Positions 16,083 through 23,751 of a stretch of 23,751 nucleotides of DNA are shown here, in pieces. Positions within the stretch are counted from its first letter, which is position 1, and each line of letters begins with the position of its first letter. Under the pieces are notes generated by a model. It searched no databases and was not told where the DNA came from. It saw only the letters and a list, made by a program, of their open reading frames with translations. Origin of the DNA: Prevotellaceae bacterium UBA4372 (GTDB taxonomy: Bacteria; Bacteroidota; Bacteroidia; Bacteroidales; Bacteroidaceae); contig DGSC01000035.1 of NCBI GenBank assembly GCA_002391275.1, forward strand, positions 21,307-45,057. Reading direction: 5' to 3'. Both the position numbers and the translations under genes were made by a program.

Positions 16083-17637
16083 CTTTTGCATCTGCAATAT
16101 ATTCATAACATCCGGCATCGGGCAATTCATCGGTCATTCGGCTTCTTCCTCGTAGGTCTAAGGGATAGTTCTCGCGAGTCGATGGATTAGCCATGTTGCG
16201 AATGGGCGACTTCTCTACGGGGGTGAAATCATAGAGTAGAGCGTGGGCATCAATTAAATTGAAGTTCTTTTCGCGATGGATGTCGGCTTCCGGATCGTCG
16301 TAAACACAGCTGATGAAGCGAGCTGCTAATTCAGAATCCGTTGGTATCTCCGTGGCAAGTAAGCAATGATTAAACACAAACTCCTCTTGAACGGAACCTA
16401 TTTGTTGCTGTTCGTCGTTTGAAAGTTTGTCGGCATCAATCCATTCTCCCATGACCACATCTTCGGCATATCCCGTTACTACACAGTCCTCAAAAGTGGC
16501 TTCAACCAACGGATGATAAACTGTTTCGTAGGAATTGCCCAGGTGCAAAGCGTCGCCTCGATTGGCACTGAGGGGATAAAACTGAGCTAATGTACAATAC
16601 GAGAATCTGCATTTTCCTCCAATGAGCCAGACGCAATGTCCGAGAGTGTTGCTTATCTCGCTGTTTTGAACGATACATTGGCAGTCGGTTTCTATGAAAC
16701 CATCGCCGCCAAGGTCATGTATGCGGCTGTCTGTGATGGTGAGTTTGAGCTCTTCTGTGCCGGTGCTGTCGCAAATGACCCCGTAGTTGCCTCCGTGAAT
16801 GTCCACGCCTTTCAGCATATTTCCCATGCTCTCAGCCGTGAAGCGCAAGCCTTCCCACCGCGATGGCAGGCGGTCGTAAGGCAGATAGTCGAAGATGTGG
16901 TCGGTACGGTCAGTCCTGAAGATAACGGGATTGCCTATGGAGCCGTTGGCAATGAGACAACCTTTGATCACCATTCCGGCCTCCTGATGAAACAGAAGCT
17001 GCGTGTTGGCTTCCAGTGTCAGCGTAGCGCCAGGTGCTACAACAAGGCTGTCGTATACGACAATGGGCCTGCGTGCGGTGAACGTTGTATCGGAGGTGAT
17101 GACAGCTCCTTTAAGAAAGAAGGCATCAATGGAAGTAGCCACAAGTTGAACTTTCTGCTCGATTCCGCTTTCGAGGCGGAAGTGCAAGGCGTCGGTCACC
17201 GTGGCTGCTTCATCGTTGCCAGTGGCAGGAAGGGTGACTTCGGCCCTGACGATGAGGCTGTCTCGCCGTCTTACTTCAAAGTCGTAGCCATGGCGGTCGG
17301 CAGCTTCGGTAAGGTCTTGCCCGTCGATGTTTATGCGAAAGCGGCTGTTGTTGCCACCTTCGAGCCAAACGTCGGTGATGCGTAATCCCTTATCGTCGTG
17401 GTTGTAGACCGACAATACTTGAGTGGCTGATGGTATGGTAGCTATCAGCGTGTCAAACACAATGGAGTCGCGGCTAAACGATAGGGTAGAGGAGCGGTCG
17501 GTGGTGAACGAGTCGTAGTTGTCGCACGCCGTCAGGCAAGTCAAAGACACCGCCACAATACATATATATATATATAATGTGTGGCGCGTGTCTTTGAGGA
17601 TGTCTGAAAGATGTTTGTCGGCTTTGCTTGACGCCAT
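16072..17637 (-). CDS. Lipoprotein with parallel beta-helix-like repeats
   Basis: The ATG at 17637 gives 521 residues beginning with a positively charged stretch, a hydrophobic segment (TLYIYICIVAVSLTCLTAC) and lipobox cysteine C38. Starts further upstream would run into pepD. The N-terminal mature half looks beta-rich (STLSFSRDSIVFDTLI ... LRITDVWLEGG). Residues about 215-430 contain repeated short strands with turns (GATLTLEANTQLLFH, MVIKGCLIANGSIGNPVIF, then GVDIHGGNYGVICD), as in right-handed beta-helix proteins. The end (PLDLRGRSRMTDELPDAGCYEY) recalls the C-terminal motif of many Bacteroidetes beta-helix surface proteins. Catalytic function is not evident. It lies 17 bases after pepD and overlaps the HAD gene. 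Confidence 0.82.
   Translation of the reverse strand: MASSKADKHLSDILKDTRHTLYIYICIVAVSLTCLTACDNYDSFTTDRSSTLSFSRDSIVFDTLIATIPSATQVLSVYNHDDKGLRITDVWLEGGNNSRFRINIDGQDLTEAADRHGYDFEVRRRDSLIVRAEVTLPATGNDEAATVTDALHFRLESGIEQKVQLVATSIDAFFLKGAVITSDTTFTARRPIVVYDSLVVAPGATLTLEANTQLLFHQEAGMVIKGCLIANGSIGNPVIFRTDRTDHIFDYLPYDRLPSRWEGLRFTAESMGNMLKGVDIHGGNYGVICDSTGTEELKLTITDSRIHDLGGDGFIETDCQCIVQNSEISNTLGHCVWLIGGKCRFSYCTLAQFYPLSANRGDALHLGNSYETVYHPLVEATFEDCVVTGYAEDVVMGEWIDADKLSNDEQQQIGSVQEEFVFNHCLLATEIPTDSELAARFISCVYDDPEADIHREKNFNLIDAHALLYDFTPVEKSPIRNMANPSTRENYPLDLRGRSRMTDELPDAGCYEYIADAKDEQ
17562..17576. repeat. AT dinucleotide tract in the lipoprotein signal peptide
   Basis: Fifteen bases alternate A and T perfectly and encode part of the hydrophobic segment (YIYI). 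The tract is near the 5' end of the coding sequence, so slippage would shift the frame after about 24 residues. Confidence 0.7.
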
Positions 17638-17654
17638 GTCGGACGGTTTGTGAG

Positions 17655-19100
17655 TTAGACGTTTTCCAAGATGGCAAGCAGGTGCCGCCATACCATGTCG
17701 ACAGTAGGAATGAGCAGGCGCTCGTCTGGTGAGTGCACGCCGCGCAAGGTCGGTCCAAAGCTGACCATGTCCAGGTCGGGATATTTCTCGGAGAAGAGTC
17801 CGCACTCCAATCCGGCATGGATGCCACGCACAATGGGTTCTTTGTCGAAGAGGCGGACATATTGTTCGCGTGCTATTCTAAGAATCTCGCTGTTGGGATT
17901 CATCTTCCATCCCGGATAACCTTCGCCTATTTCCACCTCGGCTCCAGCCAATTCGAAGGCGGCAGCTACCGTGTGGGCCATGTTCAAGCGGTTGGATAAC
18001 AGCGAACTGCGCTGACTTGAATTGATGGCAATGACTCCGGGCTCCGTCTGTCGGATGCTTGCTAAATTGCTGCTTGTTTCTACCAGGGCAATCTCCTGAC
18101 TCATGGCGTAAACGCCATTGTCGACAGCCTGCAGAGCCAAGATCAGTTTGCGGTTGACCTCTTCCGGCAGCACTGTTGCTACAGGTTCGGTTGATTCGAG
18201 GATGAATTCCATTGAGGGTTCGGTGGCATAGAATTCTTCCTGCACGTCGGCCGCAAAGATGTTCCATTGTACGCGAGCCTGTTCCTTGAATTTGTTGGGT
18301 ATGGCAACAATGCACGAAGCCTCGCGAGGGATGGCGTTGTGCAAGCCTCCGGCCTGGATGTCGGCCAGACGTAAGTTCCAGGCTTTCAGGCCGTCGTAGA
18401 GGAATCGGACGAGCAACTTGTTGGCATTTGCTCTTTTCTTGTCTATGTCGTCGCCGCTATGTCCGCCAGTCAAGCCTTTGATGGTCAGGCGCAGGAAGAA
18501 CGCGTCGGCAGGAGCGGCCTCAGGCGTGAAGCGGAACGTGGCCGCAGTGCGGCATCCTCCTGCGCAGCTTACGAAGAGCTCGCCCTCGTCCTCAGAGTCG
18601 AGGTTGATAAGCATCTTTCCTGTCATGAATCCTGGTTTCATCCCCTCAGCGCCAGTGAGACCGGTTTCCTCGTCAACGGTGAAAACGCATTCCAGCGGAC
18701 CATGTTTCAGCGTATTGTCGGCCAGGATAGCCATTTCCATGGCACATCCGATGCCGTCGTCAGCGCCCAATGTGGTTCCTCGCGCTTTCATCCAATCGCC
18801 GTCAATATAGGTCTGAATAGCATCCTTTTGGAAATCGAAATCGATGTCGTTGTTCTTTTCGCACACCATGTCCATGTGGCTTTGCAGGATTACGGTGGGC
18901 TTGTTTTCCATTCCCTTGGTGGCTGGCTTCCTGATGAGCACGTTTCCGGTCTCGTCGACGATGGTTTCCAATCCCAGGTCGCGGCCGAAATTGGCCAAAA
19001 ATTCTATCATCTGAGCCTCATGTTTCGAGGGCCTTGGAACGGTATTGATGCGGGCGAACATATCAAATACGCCTGCGGGTTGAAGTGTAGACTTTTCCAT
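17655..19100 (-). CDS. pepD: Aminoacyl-histidine dipeptidase (PepD, M20 family)
   Basis: The 481-residue product matches cytosolic PepD, a zinc dipeptidase that cleaves Xaa-His dipeptides such as carnosine. Metal and catalytic residues are visible: H75 and D77 (QSHMDMVCE), the acidic pair in GADDGIG (D114/D115), E144-E145 (TVDEETGLTGAEG), D168 (INLDSEDEG) and H456 near the end (RGVHSPDE). A dimerisation-domain signature (TGGHSGDDIDKKRANANKL) lies near residue 215. Length is that of the Escherichia coli enzyme class. It is the first gene of the leftward operon and has a strong promoter about 110 bases upstream. Confidence 0.96.
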   Translation of the reverse strand: MEKSTLQPAGVFDMFARINTVPRPSKHEAQMIEFLANFGRDLGLETIVDETGNVLIRKPATKGMENKPTVILQSHMDMVCEKNNDIDFDFQKDAIQTYIDGDWMKARGTTLGADDGIGCAMEMAILADNTLKHGPLECVFTVDEETGLTGAEGMKPGFMTGKMLINLDSEDEGELFVSCAGGCRTAATFRFTPEAAPADAFFLRLTIKGLTGGHSGDDIDKKRANANKLLVRFLYDGLKAWNLRLADIQAGGLHNAIPREASCIVAIPNKFKEQARVQWNIFAADVQEEFYATEPSMEFILESTEPVATVLPEEVNRKLILALQAVDNGVYAMSQEIALVETSSNLASIRQTEPGVIAINSSQRSSLLSNRLNMAHTVAAAFELAGAEVEIGEGYPGWKMNPNSEILRIAREQYVRLFDKEPIVRGIHAGLECGLFSEKYPDLDMVSFGPTLRGVHSPDERLLIPTVDMVWRHLLAILENV

Positions 19101-19182
19101 ATTCAGTGATGTGATAGTATGAATGTTTGTTAATTTTAAGTAAAAGTAGGGCCGAAAGCGCCACTTACTGACAATAATAGTT

Positions 19183-19190
19183 TATCTTTG
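19183..19190 (+). promoter_or_regulatory. Promoter -7 box for the rightward operon
   Basis: TATCTTTG followed by CAG fits the Bacteroidetes -7 box. It lies about 75 bases before the small membrane protein gene. No TTTG is found at the expected spacing upstream. It lies downstream of the expected transcript start of the pepD promoter, so transcription from the two would cross. Confidence 0.6.
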
Positions 19191-19207
19191 CAGAGCTTTA
19201 GCCGAGA

Positions 19208-19239
19208 CAAAGGTACAATAAACTGGCGTCAGAGCCAAA
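19208..19239 (-). promoter_or_regulatory. Promoter of the pepD operon
   Basis: On the minus strand TTTG (19239-19236) is followed after 20 bases by TACCTTTG (19215-19208), a perfect match to the Bacteroidetes promoter pattern. The leader to the ATG at 19100 would be about 100 bases. Confidence 0.75.
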
Positions 19240-19263
19240 CAATCTGTTAAATAAACGTAGAAC

Positions 19264-19482
19264 ATGCTTAAAATATTGTTGCTGACGCTCCCTTTTGTGG
19301 CGCTTTCGATAGTCCTTTTGGCGGTCAAACTATGGCTGAAAGGTGATGCTCGCGGCCCAATGACGCATATTGGTGCCTCCAAGGCAATGCGTGACCGTGG
19401 CATACACTGTGTAGAGAGCATGGATAGCATCGAGCGCTTCGAGCTTGCCCACAAGCCCCATGCCAGCGAGCGTCGTTCATAA
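19264..19482 (+). CDS. Small single-pass membrane protein
   Basis: The 72-residue product has one hydrophobic helix at about 3-24 (KILLLTLPFVALSIVLLAVKLW) and a hydrophilic tail with the pattern THIGASKAMRDRGIHCVESMD. I recall similar short Bacteroidetes proteins with a THIGxxKAxRxxGIxCVxSxD-like tail annotated only as membrane or secreted proteins; no function is known to me. The promoter box at 19183 and the 31-base gap to the lipoprotein gene argue that it is real and first in its operon. Confidence 0.75.
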   Translation: MLKILLLTLPFVALSIVLLAVKLWLKGDARGPMTHIGASKAMRDRGIHCVESMDSIERFELAHKPHASERRS

Positions 19483-19513
19483 CAGCATCTGAAACTAAAT
19501 ATCATATCAACGA

Positions 19514-20134
19514 ATGAAAAAACTTTCAATTCTTGCCGCCTGTGCCATGTGCATGCTGGCGGCTTGTAACAACAAGGAAAACGCTGCCACGGATGTGGCT
19601 GCTGCTACTGACGCTGAGCCTACGGGTCTGAAGATAGCCTACGTAGAGGTGGACAGCCTTATGAGCCAGTATCAGTTCTGCAAGGACTATACGCTCCTGT
19701 TGAACAAGAAGGGCGAGAATGCCAGCAACACCTTGCAGCAGAAACAGCGCACCCTTCAGCAACATGCTGCAGCTTTGCAGAAGAAGTATGAGAGCAACGG
19801 CTTCACCACTCGCGACGAACTTGAGCGTGCCCAGAACCAGCTGGCCAAGGAGCAGCAGGATCTTGCCGAGCTCGACCAGCGCCTCACCAACGAGCTGGCG
19901 ATGGAGAATGCCAAGCTCAACGAAGAACTCAGAGATTCGATTCAAGCCTTCTTGAAAGTGTACAACAAGTCGAAGAAGTTCGACTACATCCTTTCGCGTC
20001 AAGGCGACAATATCCTTCTGGCCAATCCTAAATTCGATATTACGAAAGAGGTCGTTGCCGGCTTGAACAAACGCTACAAGGCTAAGCCTGAAGTGAAGAA
20101 GGCTGCCAAGGAAGAAAAGGACACGAAGGAGTAA
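19514..20134 (+). CDS. OmpH/Skp-like periplasmic chaperone lipoprotein
   Basis: The 206-residue product has a lipoprotein signal (MKKLSILAACAMCMLAAC, lipid cysteine C18). A beta strand (LKIAYVEVDSLMSQYQFCKD) is followed by a long coiled-coil at about 65-145, rich in Gln, Glu and Ala, and then a closing domain (FDYILSRQGDNILLANPKFDIT). That is the layout of Skp/OmpH, which binds unfolded outer-membrane proteins. Unlike classical Skp it carries a lipid anchor, which is common among Bacteroidetes paralogues. The tail is Lys/Glu-rich. It sits 71 bases before prmA with no visible terminator between. Confidence 0.85.
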   Translation: MKKLSILAACAMCMLAACNNKENAATDVAAATDAEPTGLKIAYVEVDSLMSQYQFCKDYTLLLNKKGENASNTLQQKQRTLQQHAAALQKKYESNGFTTRDELERAQNQLAKEQQDLAELDQRLTNELAMENAKLNEELRDSIQAFLKVYNKSKKFDYILSRQGDNILLANPKFDITKEVVAGLNKRYKAKPEVKKAAKEEKDTKE

Positions 20135-20205
20135 CTCCGGCCTTTTCGTTGCACAGCTGTTGGTTGTCTGCGGACGTGTCTTCATCATTCATTCTGCATT
20201 GAGCA

Positions 20206-21060
20206 ATGAAATATTCTTCAGCGTCATTTAACATTTCACCCTATAGCGAGGCGGCTGGCGATGTGCTGGCCGCCTTGTTGGCAGATATAGGGTTTGATAC
20301 CTTTGTGCCTGCCGCCGACGGACTCACGGCGTATGTTCAGACCTCCCTGCTTGACGAGGATGCCCTTTCAGCCATCGTAGCGACATTCCCCATGCCGGAT
20401 ATTGCTATCAGCTATGAGCTTGCAGAGGCTCCGGATGAGAACTGGAACGCGACGTGGGAGCGTGAGCACCACTTCGAGCCTATCCATCTTCCCGGCGGCC
20501 TCTCGTTCAGCATTGAGCCTCGTCAGGCTTTCGGCAGCGGTGAACATGCCACCACGCGCATGATGATCGGCCTGCTGTCGTCGTTGGACGTTAGCGGTTG
20601 CATGGTCATTGATGCAGGTTGTGGTACGGGCGTGCTGAGCTTGGCGGCCACATTCCTTGGTGCGCGGCATGTCCTTGCCTACGATATCGACGAATGGAGC
20701 GTCCGTAATGCCTTGGACAACTACCGCCTGAATGGCTTGACGCCTTCGCCTGGCGAGTTCTCACCGACATCTGAGCAGCTCATCGCCGCATATCCCGTCC
20801 AGATTGTGCAGTCGGATGCCTCATGTCTGGCCCAATGTCCGCCCGTAGACATCCTGCTTGCCAACATCAATCGCAATATTCTCCTGGCAGATATGCCCGC
20901 ATTCGTCGGGTGTCTCAAGCCGGGCGGCAGCTTGTTGCTCTCGGGCTTCTACGAGACCGACGTGCCTTTGCTCACCGACAAAGCCCTGGAACTGGGCCTT
21001 TCGCTTGTAGGGCAAAAGGCCGACGGCGAATGGCGTGCCCTACATTTCCGACGGACGTAG
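20206..21060 (+). CDS. prmA: Ribosomal protein L11 methyltransferase PrmA
   Basis: The 284-residue product has the PrmA signature IEPRQAFGSGEHATTRMM (103-120), the S-adenosylmethionine-binding motif I VIDAGCGTGVLSLAA (134-148) followed by the acidic end of strand 2 (LAYDID), and motif IV LLANINRNIL (217-226). The N-terminal substrate-recognition domain is present (1-75). The enzyme methylates lysines and the N-terminus of ribosomal protein L11. Length is normal for the family. It is probably co-transcribed with its neighbours; 66 bases separate it from fbp. Confidence 0.94.
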   Translation: MKYSSASFNISPYSEAAGDVLAALLADIGFDTFVPAADGLTAYVQTSLLDEDALSAIVATFPMPDIAISYELAEAPDENWNATWEREHHFEPIHLPGGLSFSIEPRQAFGSGEHATTRMMIGLLSSLDVSGCMVIDAGCGTGVLSLAATFLGARHVLAYDIDEWSVRNALDNYRLNGLTPSPGEFSPTSEQLIAAYPVQIVQSDASCLAQCPPVDILLANINRNILLADMPAFVGCLKPGGSLLLSGFYETDVPLLTDKALELGLSLVGQKADGEWRALHFRRT

Positions 21061-21126
21061 GCCAGTCCGTTGTCGAAGTTCCTGTAAAATCAACCTATAC
21101 CTACTCATCTAATAGACCCATCTTCA

Positions 21127-23127
21127 ATGATCGAGATAGAAAAGCGTATCGAATCAGACCGCCGTATCTTGGAGCTTTTGGCCCAATCCTTCCCTAATAT
21201 CACCGCGGCCAGTACCGAGATTATCAACCTCGAAGCCATCCTCAACTTGCCGAAAGGTACCGAGCATTTCATGGCCGACATCCACGGCGAATATGAGGCA
21301 TTCCTGCATATCATCAAGAATGCTTCGGGCCGTATCAAACGCAAGGCGAAGGAACTTTTCGGCGACAGCCTCTCGGAGGACGAGCTGCGCGAGCTCTGCA
21401 CCATTATATATTACCCGGAACAGAAACTCGAGATTATCAAGAACGCGTGTGAGAATCCAGACCTGATGCAAGAGTTCTATGCCACAACCCTCAACCGCCT
21501 TGTGCTGGTGTGCCGTGTTATTTGCTCGAAGTACACACGTTCGAAAGTGCGTAAGGCATTGCCCAAAGAGTTTGCCTACATTATTGAAGAGCTGCTCCAC
21601 GAATCGCCTTCCGACCATGACAAACATGCTTATTTCGACCGCATCATCGAGACTATCCTCCAGACGGGCAGTGCCGATGCCTTCATCATCGCTCTGGCCG
21701 GTGTGATCCAGCGTTTGGCTGTCGACCAGTTGCACATCCTTGGCGACATTTTCGACCGAGGACCTGGCGCACACATCATCATGGATTTTCTCTGCGACCT
21801 CCACAATTTCGATATACAATGGGGCAACCATGATGCCTTGTGGATGGGCGCTGCGGCCGGTAACGACTGCTGCATAGCCAATGTCCTCCGTCTGTCGTTG
21901 CGCTATGGCAACATGCAGACGCTCGAAGACGGCTATGGCATCAACCTCGTGCCGCTGGCCACTTTTGCCATGGAGACTTATGCCGACGACCCTTGCGACC
22001 GCTTCGGGCCACATCTCGAGTGCGACGACACTACGCACAACGAGAAAACGCGACGCCTGATAGCGCAGATGCACAAGGCCATTTCCATCATTCAGTTCAA
22101 ACTTGAGGCACAGATGATTTTGCGACGTCCCGAGTGGAAAATGGAGAATAGGCTTGTGCTGCAAAACATCGACAAGCAGAAAGGTGTTTACGTCGTCGAT
22201 GGCAAAACGTATGAAATGACCGACTGTTTCCTGCCTACACTCGACCCTGAACACCCCTTCGACCTTACCTCGGAAGAAGCTGAGATTGTACGCCAACTGC
22301 ACCATTCGTTCCGTGTCAGCGACAAGTTGCAAAAACATATTCAGTGCCTCTTCACGCATGGATGCATGTATGCCGTCTACAATGGCAACTTGCTCTTCCA
22401 TGCCAGCGTGCCCCTCAATGCCGATGGATCGCTCAAAGAGGTCGACCTCAATGGCCATGCCTATTCAGGACGCGAGCTCCTCCACCGTATAGGGATGACG
22501 ATGCGTGCAGCCTTCAATGCCGACACGCCAGCCGAGGAAAAGCGTTTTGCCAAGGACTATTTCTGGTACCTCTGGTGCGGGCAGGATTCTCCGCTCTTCG
22601 ACAAAGACCGTATGACCACGTTCGAGCGCTATTTCCTGCGCGACAAATCTACGCATGAGGAGCGCAAAGGCTACTACTATCTCTTGCGCAATCAGGCCGA
22701 GGTGTGCGACCACATTCTCGATGCCTTCGGCGTGGAAGGCACACACCGGCACATCATCAATGGGCATGTGCCCGTGCGGGTGGCCGGAGGAGAGAGTCCG
22801 ATCAAGGCAGAGGGCCGGCTGATGGTGATCGACGGAGGCTTGTCGAAGGCCTATCACGACACCACGGGTATTGCAGGTTATACGCTTGTGTACCATAGTC
22901 GTGGCTTCGAACTTATTCAGCATGAGCCCTTCGAGAACGTCGACGAAGCCATTCGTCGTGGAGCCGACATCGTATCGAGCAAGCAGATTGTGGAGATGAG
23001 TGGCCGCCGTATTCGCGTCCGCGACACCGACAAAGGCCAGTTGATCCAGCAACAGATCGACGAACTGCAGGAACTTCTCTACGCTTATCGCCACGGTATC
23101 ATCAAGGAACGGCTGAGGCATCAGTGA
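21127..23127 (+). CDS. fbp: Fructose-1,6-bisphosphatase class III
   Basis: The 666-residue product matches the class III FBPase found in Firmicutes and Bacteroidetes, which hydrolyses fructose 1,6-bisphosphate in gluconeogenesis. Metallophosphatase motifs are visible: DIHGEY (51-56), GDIFDRG (206-212) and GNHD (233-236), and a C-terminal INGHVPV segment near residue 543 supplies a further histidine. A long helical insert separates the first two motifs, as usual in this class. Class III enzymes need Mn2+ in characterised members. The last gene of the rightward operon; a weak hairpin (23126-23130 with 23150-23154) and the strong terminator at 23267 follow. Confidence 0.96.
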   Translation: MIEIEKRIESDRRILELLAQSFPNITAASTEIINLEAILNLPKGTEHFMADIHGEYEAFLHIIKNASGRIKRKAKELFGDSLSEDELRELCTIIYYPEQKLEIIKNACENPDLMQEFYATTLNRLVLVCRVICSKYTRSKVRKALPKEFAYIIEELLHESPSDHDKHAYFDRIIETILQTGSADAFIIALAGVIQRLAVDQLHILGDIFDRGPGAHIIMDFLCDLHNFDIQWGNHDALWMGAAAGNDCCIANVLRLSLRYGNMQTLEDGYGINLVPLATFAMETYADDPCDRFGPHLECDDTTHNEKTRRLIAQMHKAISIIQFKLEAQMILRRPEWKMENRLVLQNIDKQKGVYVVDGKTYEMTDCFLPTLDPEHPFDLTSEEAEIVRQLHHSFRVSDKLQKHIQCLFTHGCMYAVYNGNLLFHASVPLNADGSLKEVDLNGHAYSGRELLHRIGMTMRAAFNADTPAEEKRFAKDYFWYLWCGQDSPLFDKDRMTTFERYFLRDKSTHEERKGYYYLLRNQAEVCDHILDAFGVEGTHRHIINGHVPVRVAGGESPIKAEGRLMVIDGGLSKAYHDTTGIAGYTLVYHSRGFELIQHEPFENVDEAIRRGADIVSSKQIVEMSGRRIRVRDTDKGQLIQQQIDELQELLYAYRHGIIKERLRHQ

Positions 23128-23164
23128 GCCTTCCTGAGGCACAAGGTCGGGCTCCTATTTTTAT

Positions 23165-23266
23165 GTGCCTAAGTGTTTTGGCCAACGCTCCTAAGGGAAT
23201 TGCCCGATGCTCCTAAGAGAATTGGTCAACGCGCCTAAGAGAATTGCCCAACACACCTAAGAGAAT
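23165..23266. repeat. 22-base tandem repeat between fbp and glnN
   Basis: Four full units start at 23165, 23187, 23209 and 23231, and a 14-base partial unit starts at 23253. The core CCTAAGAGAATTG is well kept in the last three; the first unit is most diverged. Unit ends read GGCCAAC, GCCCGAT, GGTCAAC and GCCCAAC. A possible decayed unit begins at 23151 (GCTCCTA). No protein is encoded. The array lies directly against the terminator hairpin. Confidence 0.88.
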
Positions 23267-23315
23267 AAAAAAACTCCACCAGCTGTACGGATGCGTACGG
23301 CTGGTGGAGTTTTTT
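23267..23315. terminator. Strong bidirectional terminator between fbp and glnN
   Basis: ACTCCACCAGC (23273-23283) pairs with GCTGGTGGAGT (23300-23310), the stem continues through GTACG/CGTAC with one G-T pair, and the loop is GATG. An A run precedes and a T run follows, so it can end transcripts from both sides. Confidence 0.93.
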
Positions 23316-23343
23316 GTTTTATGCTTTCTAAGCGGTCGGAGAA

Positions 23344-23751
23344 CTAACGGATGAACAACAGTTCACGATACTTGGGCAGCGGCCAAAGCTCGTCGTCAAC
23401 GATGAGCTCGAGCTTGTCCACATGCTTACGGATGAGCTCGATGAGTGGTGCCACCGTGTCGTGGTAAGCTATGGCACGTTGACGGATGTCGTCGATGCGG
23501 TTGGCTACGCGCCGGGCATCTATCAGCTTTTCTACGTTCGACGTGATGAATGCAGTGTGCTCGGCTATTTGTTCGATCAGCGATACGTTGTTGGCCGAGA
23601 GTTGGCGAGCCTTGTCGGCGTCGAAAATGTCCATTAATTTGTGTACGCTGTCGATAAGCTGACTCTGGTAGCGTGTGGCGACGGGTACGATATGGTTCAT
23701 ACATAAATCGCCGAAGACGCGAGCCTCAATCTGGATTTTCTTCGTGTAGGT
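23344..23751 (-). CDS. glnN: Glutamine synthetase type III, C-terminal part
   Basis: The frame enters from the right edge and ends at the TAG at 23344-23346. The 135 visible residues (TYTKKIQIEARVFGDLCMNH ... ELWPLPKYRELLFIR) match the helical C-terminal region of GSIII enzymes (GlnN), which make glutamine from glutamate, ammonia and ATP. The catalytic core lies outside the window. The methionine at 23700 is internal, because the frame continues upstream with family-like sequence. Confidence 0.88.
   Translation of the reverse strand, partial: TYTKKIQIEARVFGDLCMNHIVPVATRYQSQLIDSVHKLMDIFDADKARQLSANNVSLIEQIAEHTAFITSNVEKLIDARRVANRIDDIRQRAIAYHDTVAPLIELIRKHVDKLELIVDDELWPLPKYRELLFIR

Noticed and set aside
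16083..16130. Upstream extension of the HAD gene by 16 codons
   Set aside because: It runs further into the lipoprotein gene and adds no family-like sequence.
17638..17805. Upstream extension of the lipoprotein gene by 56 codons
   Set aside because: It overlaps the end of pepD and would bury the lipoprotein signal sequence; the ATG at 17637 gives a normal signal peptide.
21154..22458. 434-codon open frame on the minus strand inside fbp
   Set aside because: It is the complement of a clearly recognised enzyme with all motifs intact. No promoter or family pattern supports it.
23165..23266. CRISPR array
   Set aside because: Repeats are contiguous with a 22-base period, have no unique spacers and have no cas genes nearby.
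1..23751. tRNA, rRNA or transposase genes
   Set aside because: No cloverleaf-like segment, rRNA-like stretch or transposase motif was recognised by eye on either strand; a tRNA or covariance-model scan would settle this.

Overview
The window reads as chromosomal DNA of a Bacteroidetes bacterium, most likely order Bacteroidales and close to Prevotella. The signs are TAnnTTTG promoter boxes with TTTG about 20 bases upstream, almost no Shine-Dalgarno sequences, SusC/FecA-style outer-membrane beta-barrels with carboxypeptidase-regulatory-like domains, a DUF4974-type anti-sigma factor, a class III fructose-1,6-bisphosphatase and a type III glutamine synthetase. No rRNA, tRNA, CRISPR array, transposase or phage gene was seen.

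Left part (1-7660) is a cell-surface region. After the tail of an unidentified gene comes a 933-residue beta-barrel protein (165-2966) interrupted by two in-frame palindromic elements. A FecI/FecR/FecA-like cassette follows: ECF sigma factor (3137-3724), a short anti-sigma protein lacking the usual central FecR domain (3702-4229), and a 1086-residue barrel carrying an N-terminal STN signalling domain (4229-7489). All three overlap. The cassette lies between two homologous 3' regions: an identical 28-base block, a CCTATAGG palindrome and a related terminator after each barrel gene. The second region has an extra 67-base palindromic insert.

Middle part (7660-15340) is housekeeping and uncharacterised genes. 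It holds a Nudix hydrolase, an MFS transporter, rarA with a near-leaderless promoter, and a leftward two-gene unit (aldose 1-epimerase-like protein, then a family 2 glycosyltransferase) that overlaps rarA tail to tail. Next are an unrecognised 192-residue protein and an exported TPR protein, ending at a strong terminator.

Right part (15340-23751) has a leftward operon (pepD, beta-helix-like lipoprotein, HAD nucleotidase) and a rightward probable operon (small membrane protein, OmpH-like lipoprotein, prmA, fbp). They diverge from a compact region of facing promoters near 19183-19239. After fbp come a 22-base tandem repeat and a strong bidirectional terminator shared with the convergent, partial glnN.

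The best candidates for something undescribed are the repeat-flanked sigma/anti-sigma/transducer cassette and the palindromic elements that became part of a surface protein. The evidence is sequence pattern only; no homology search was run.
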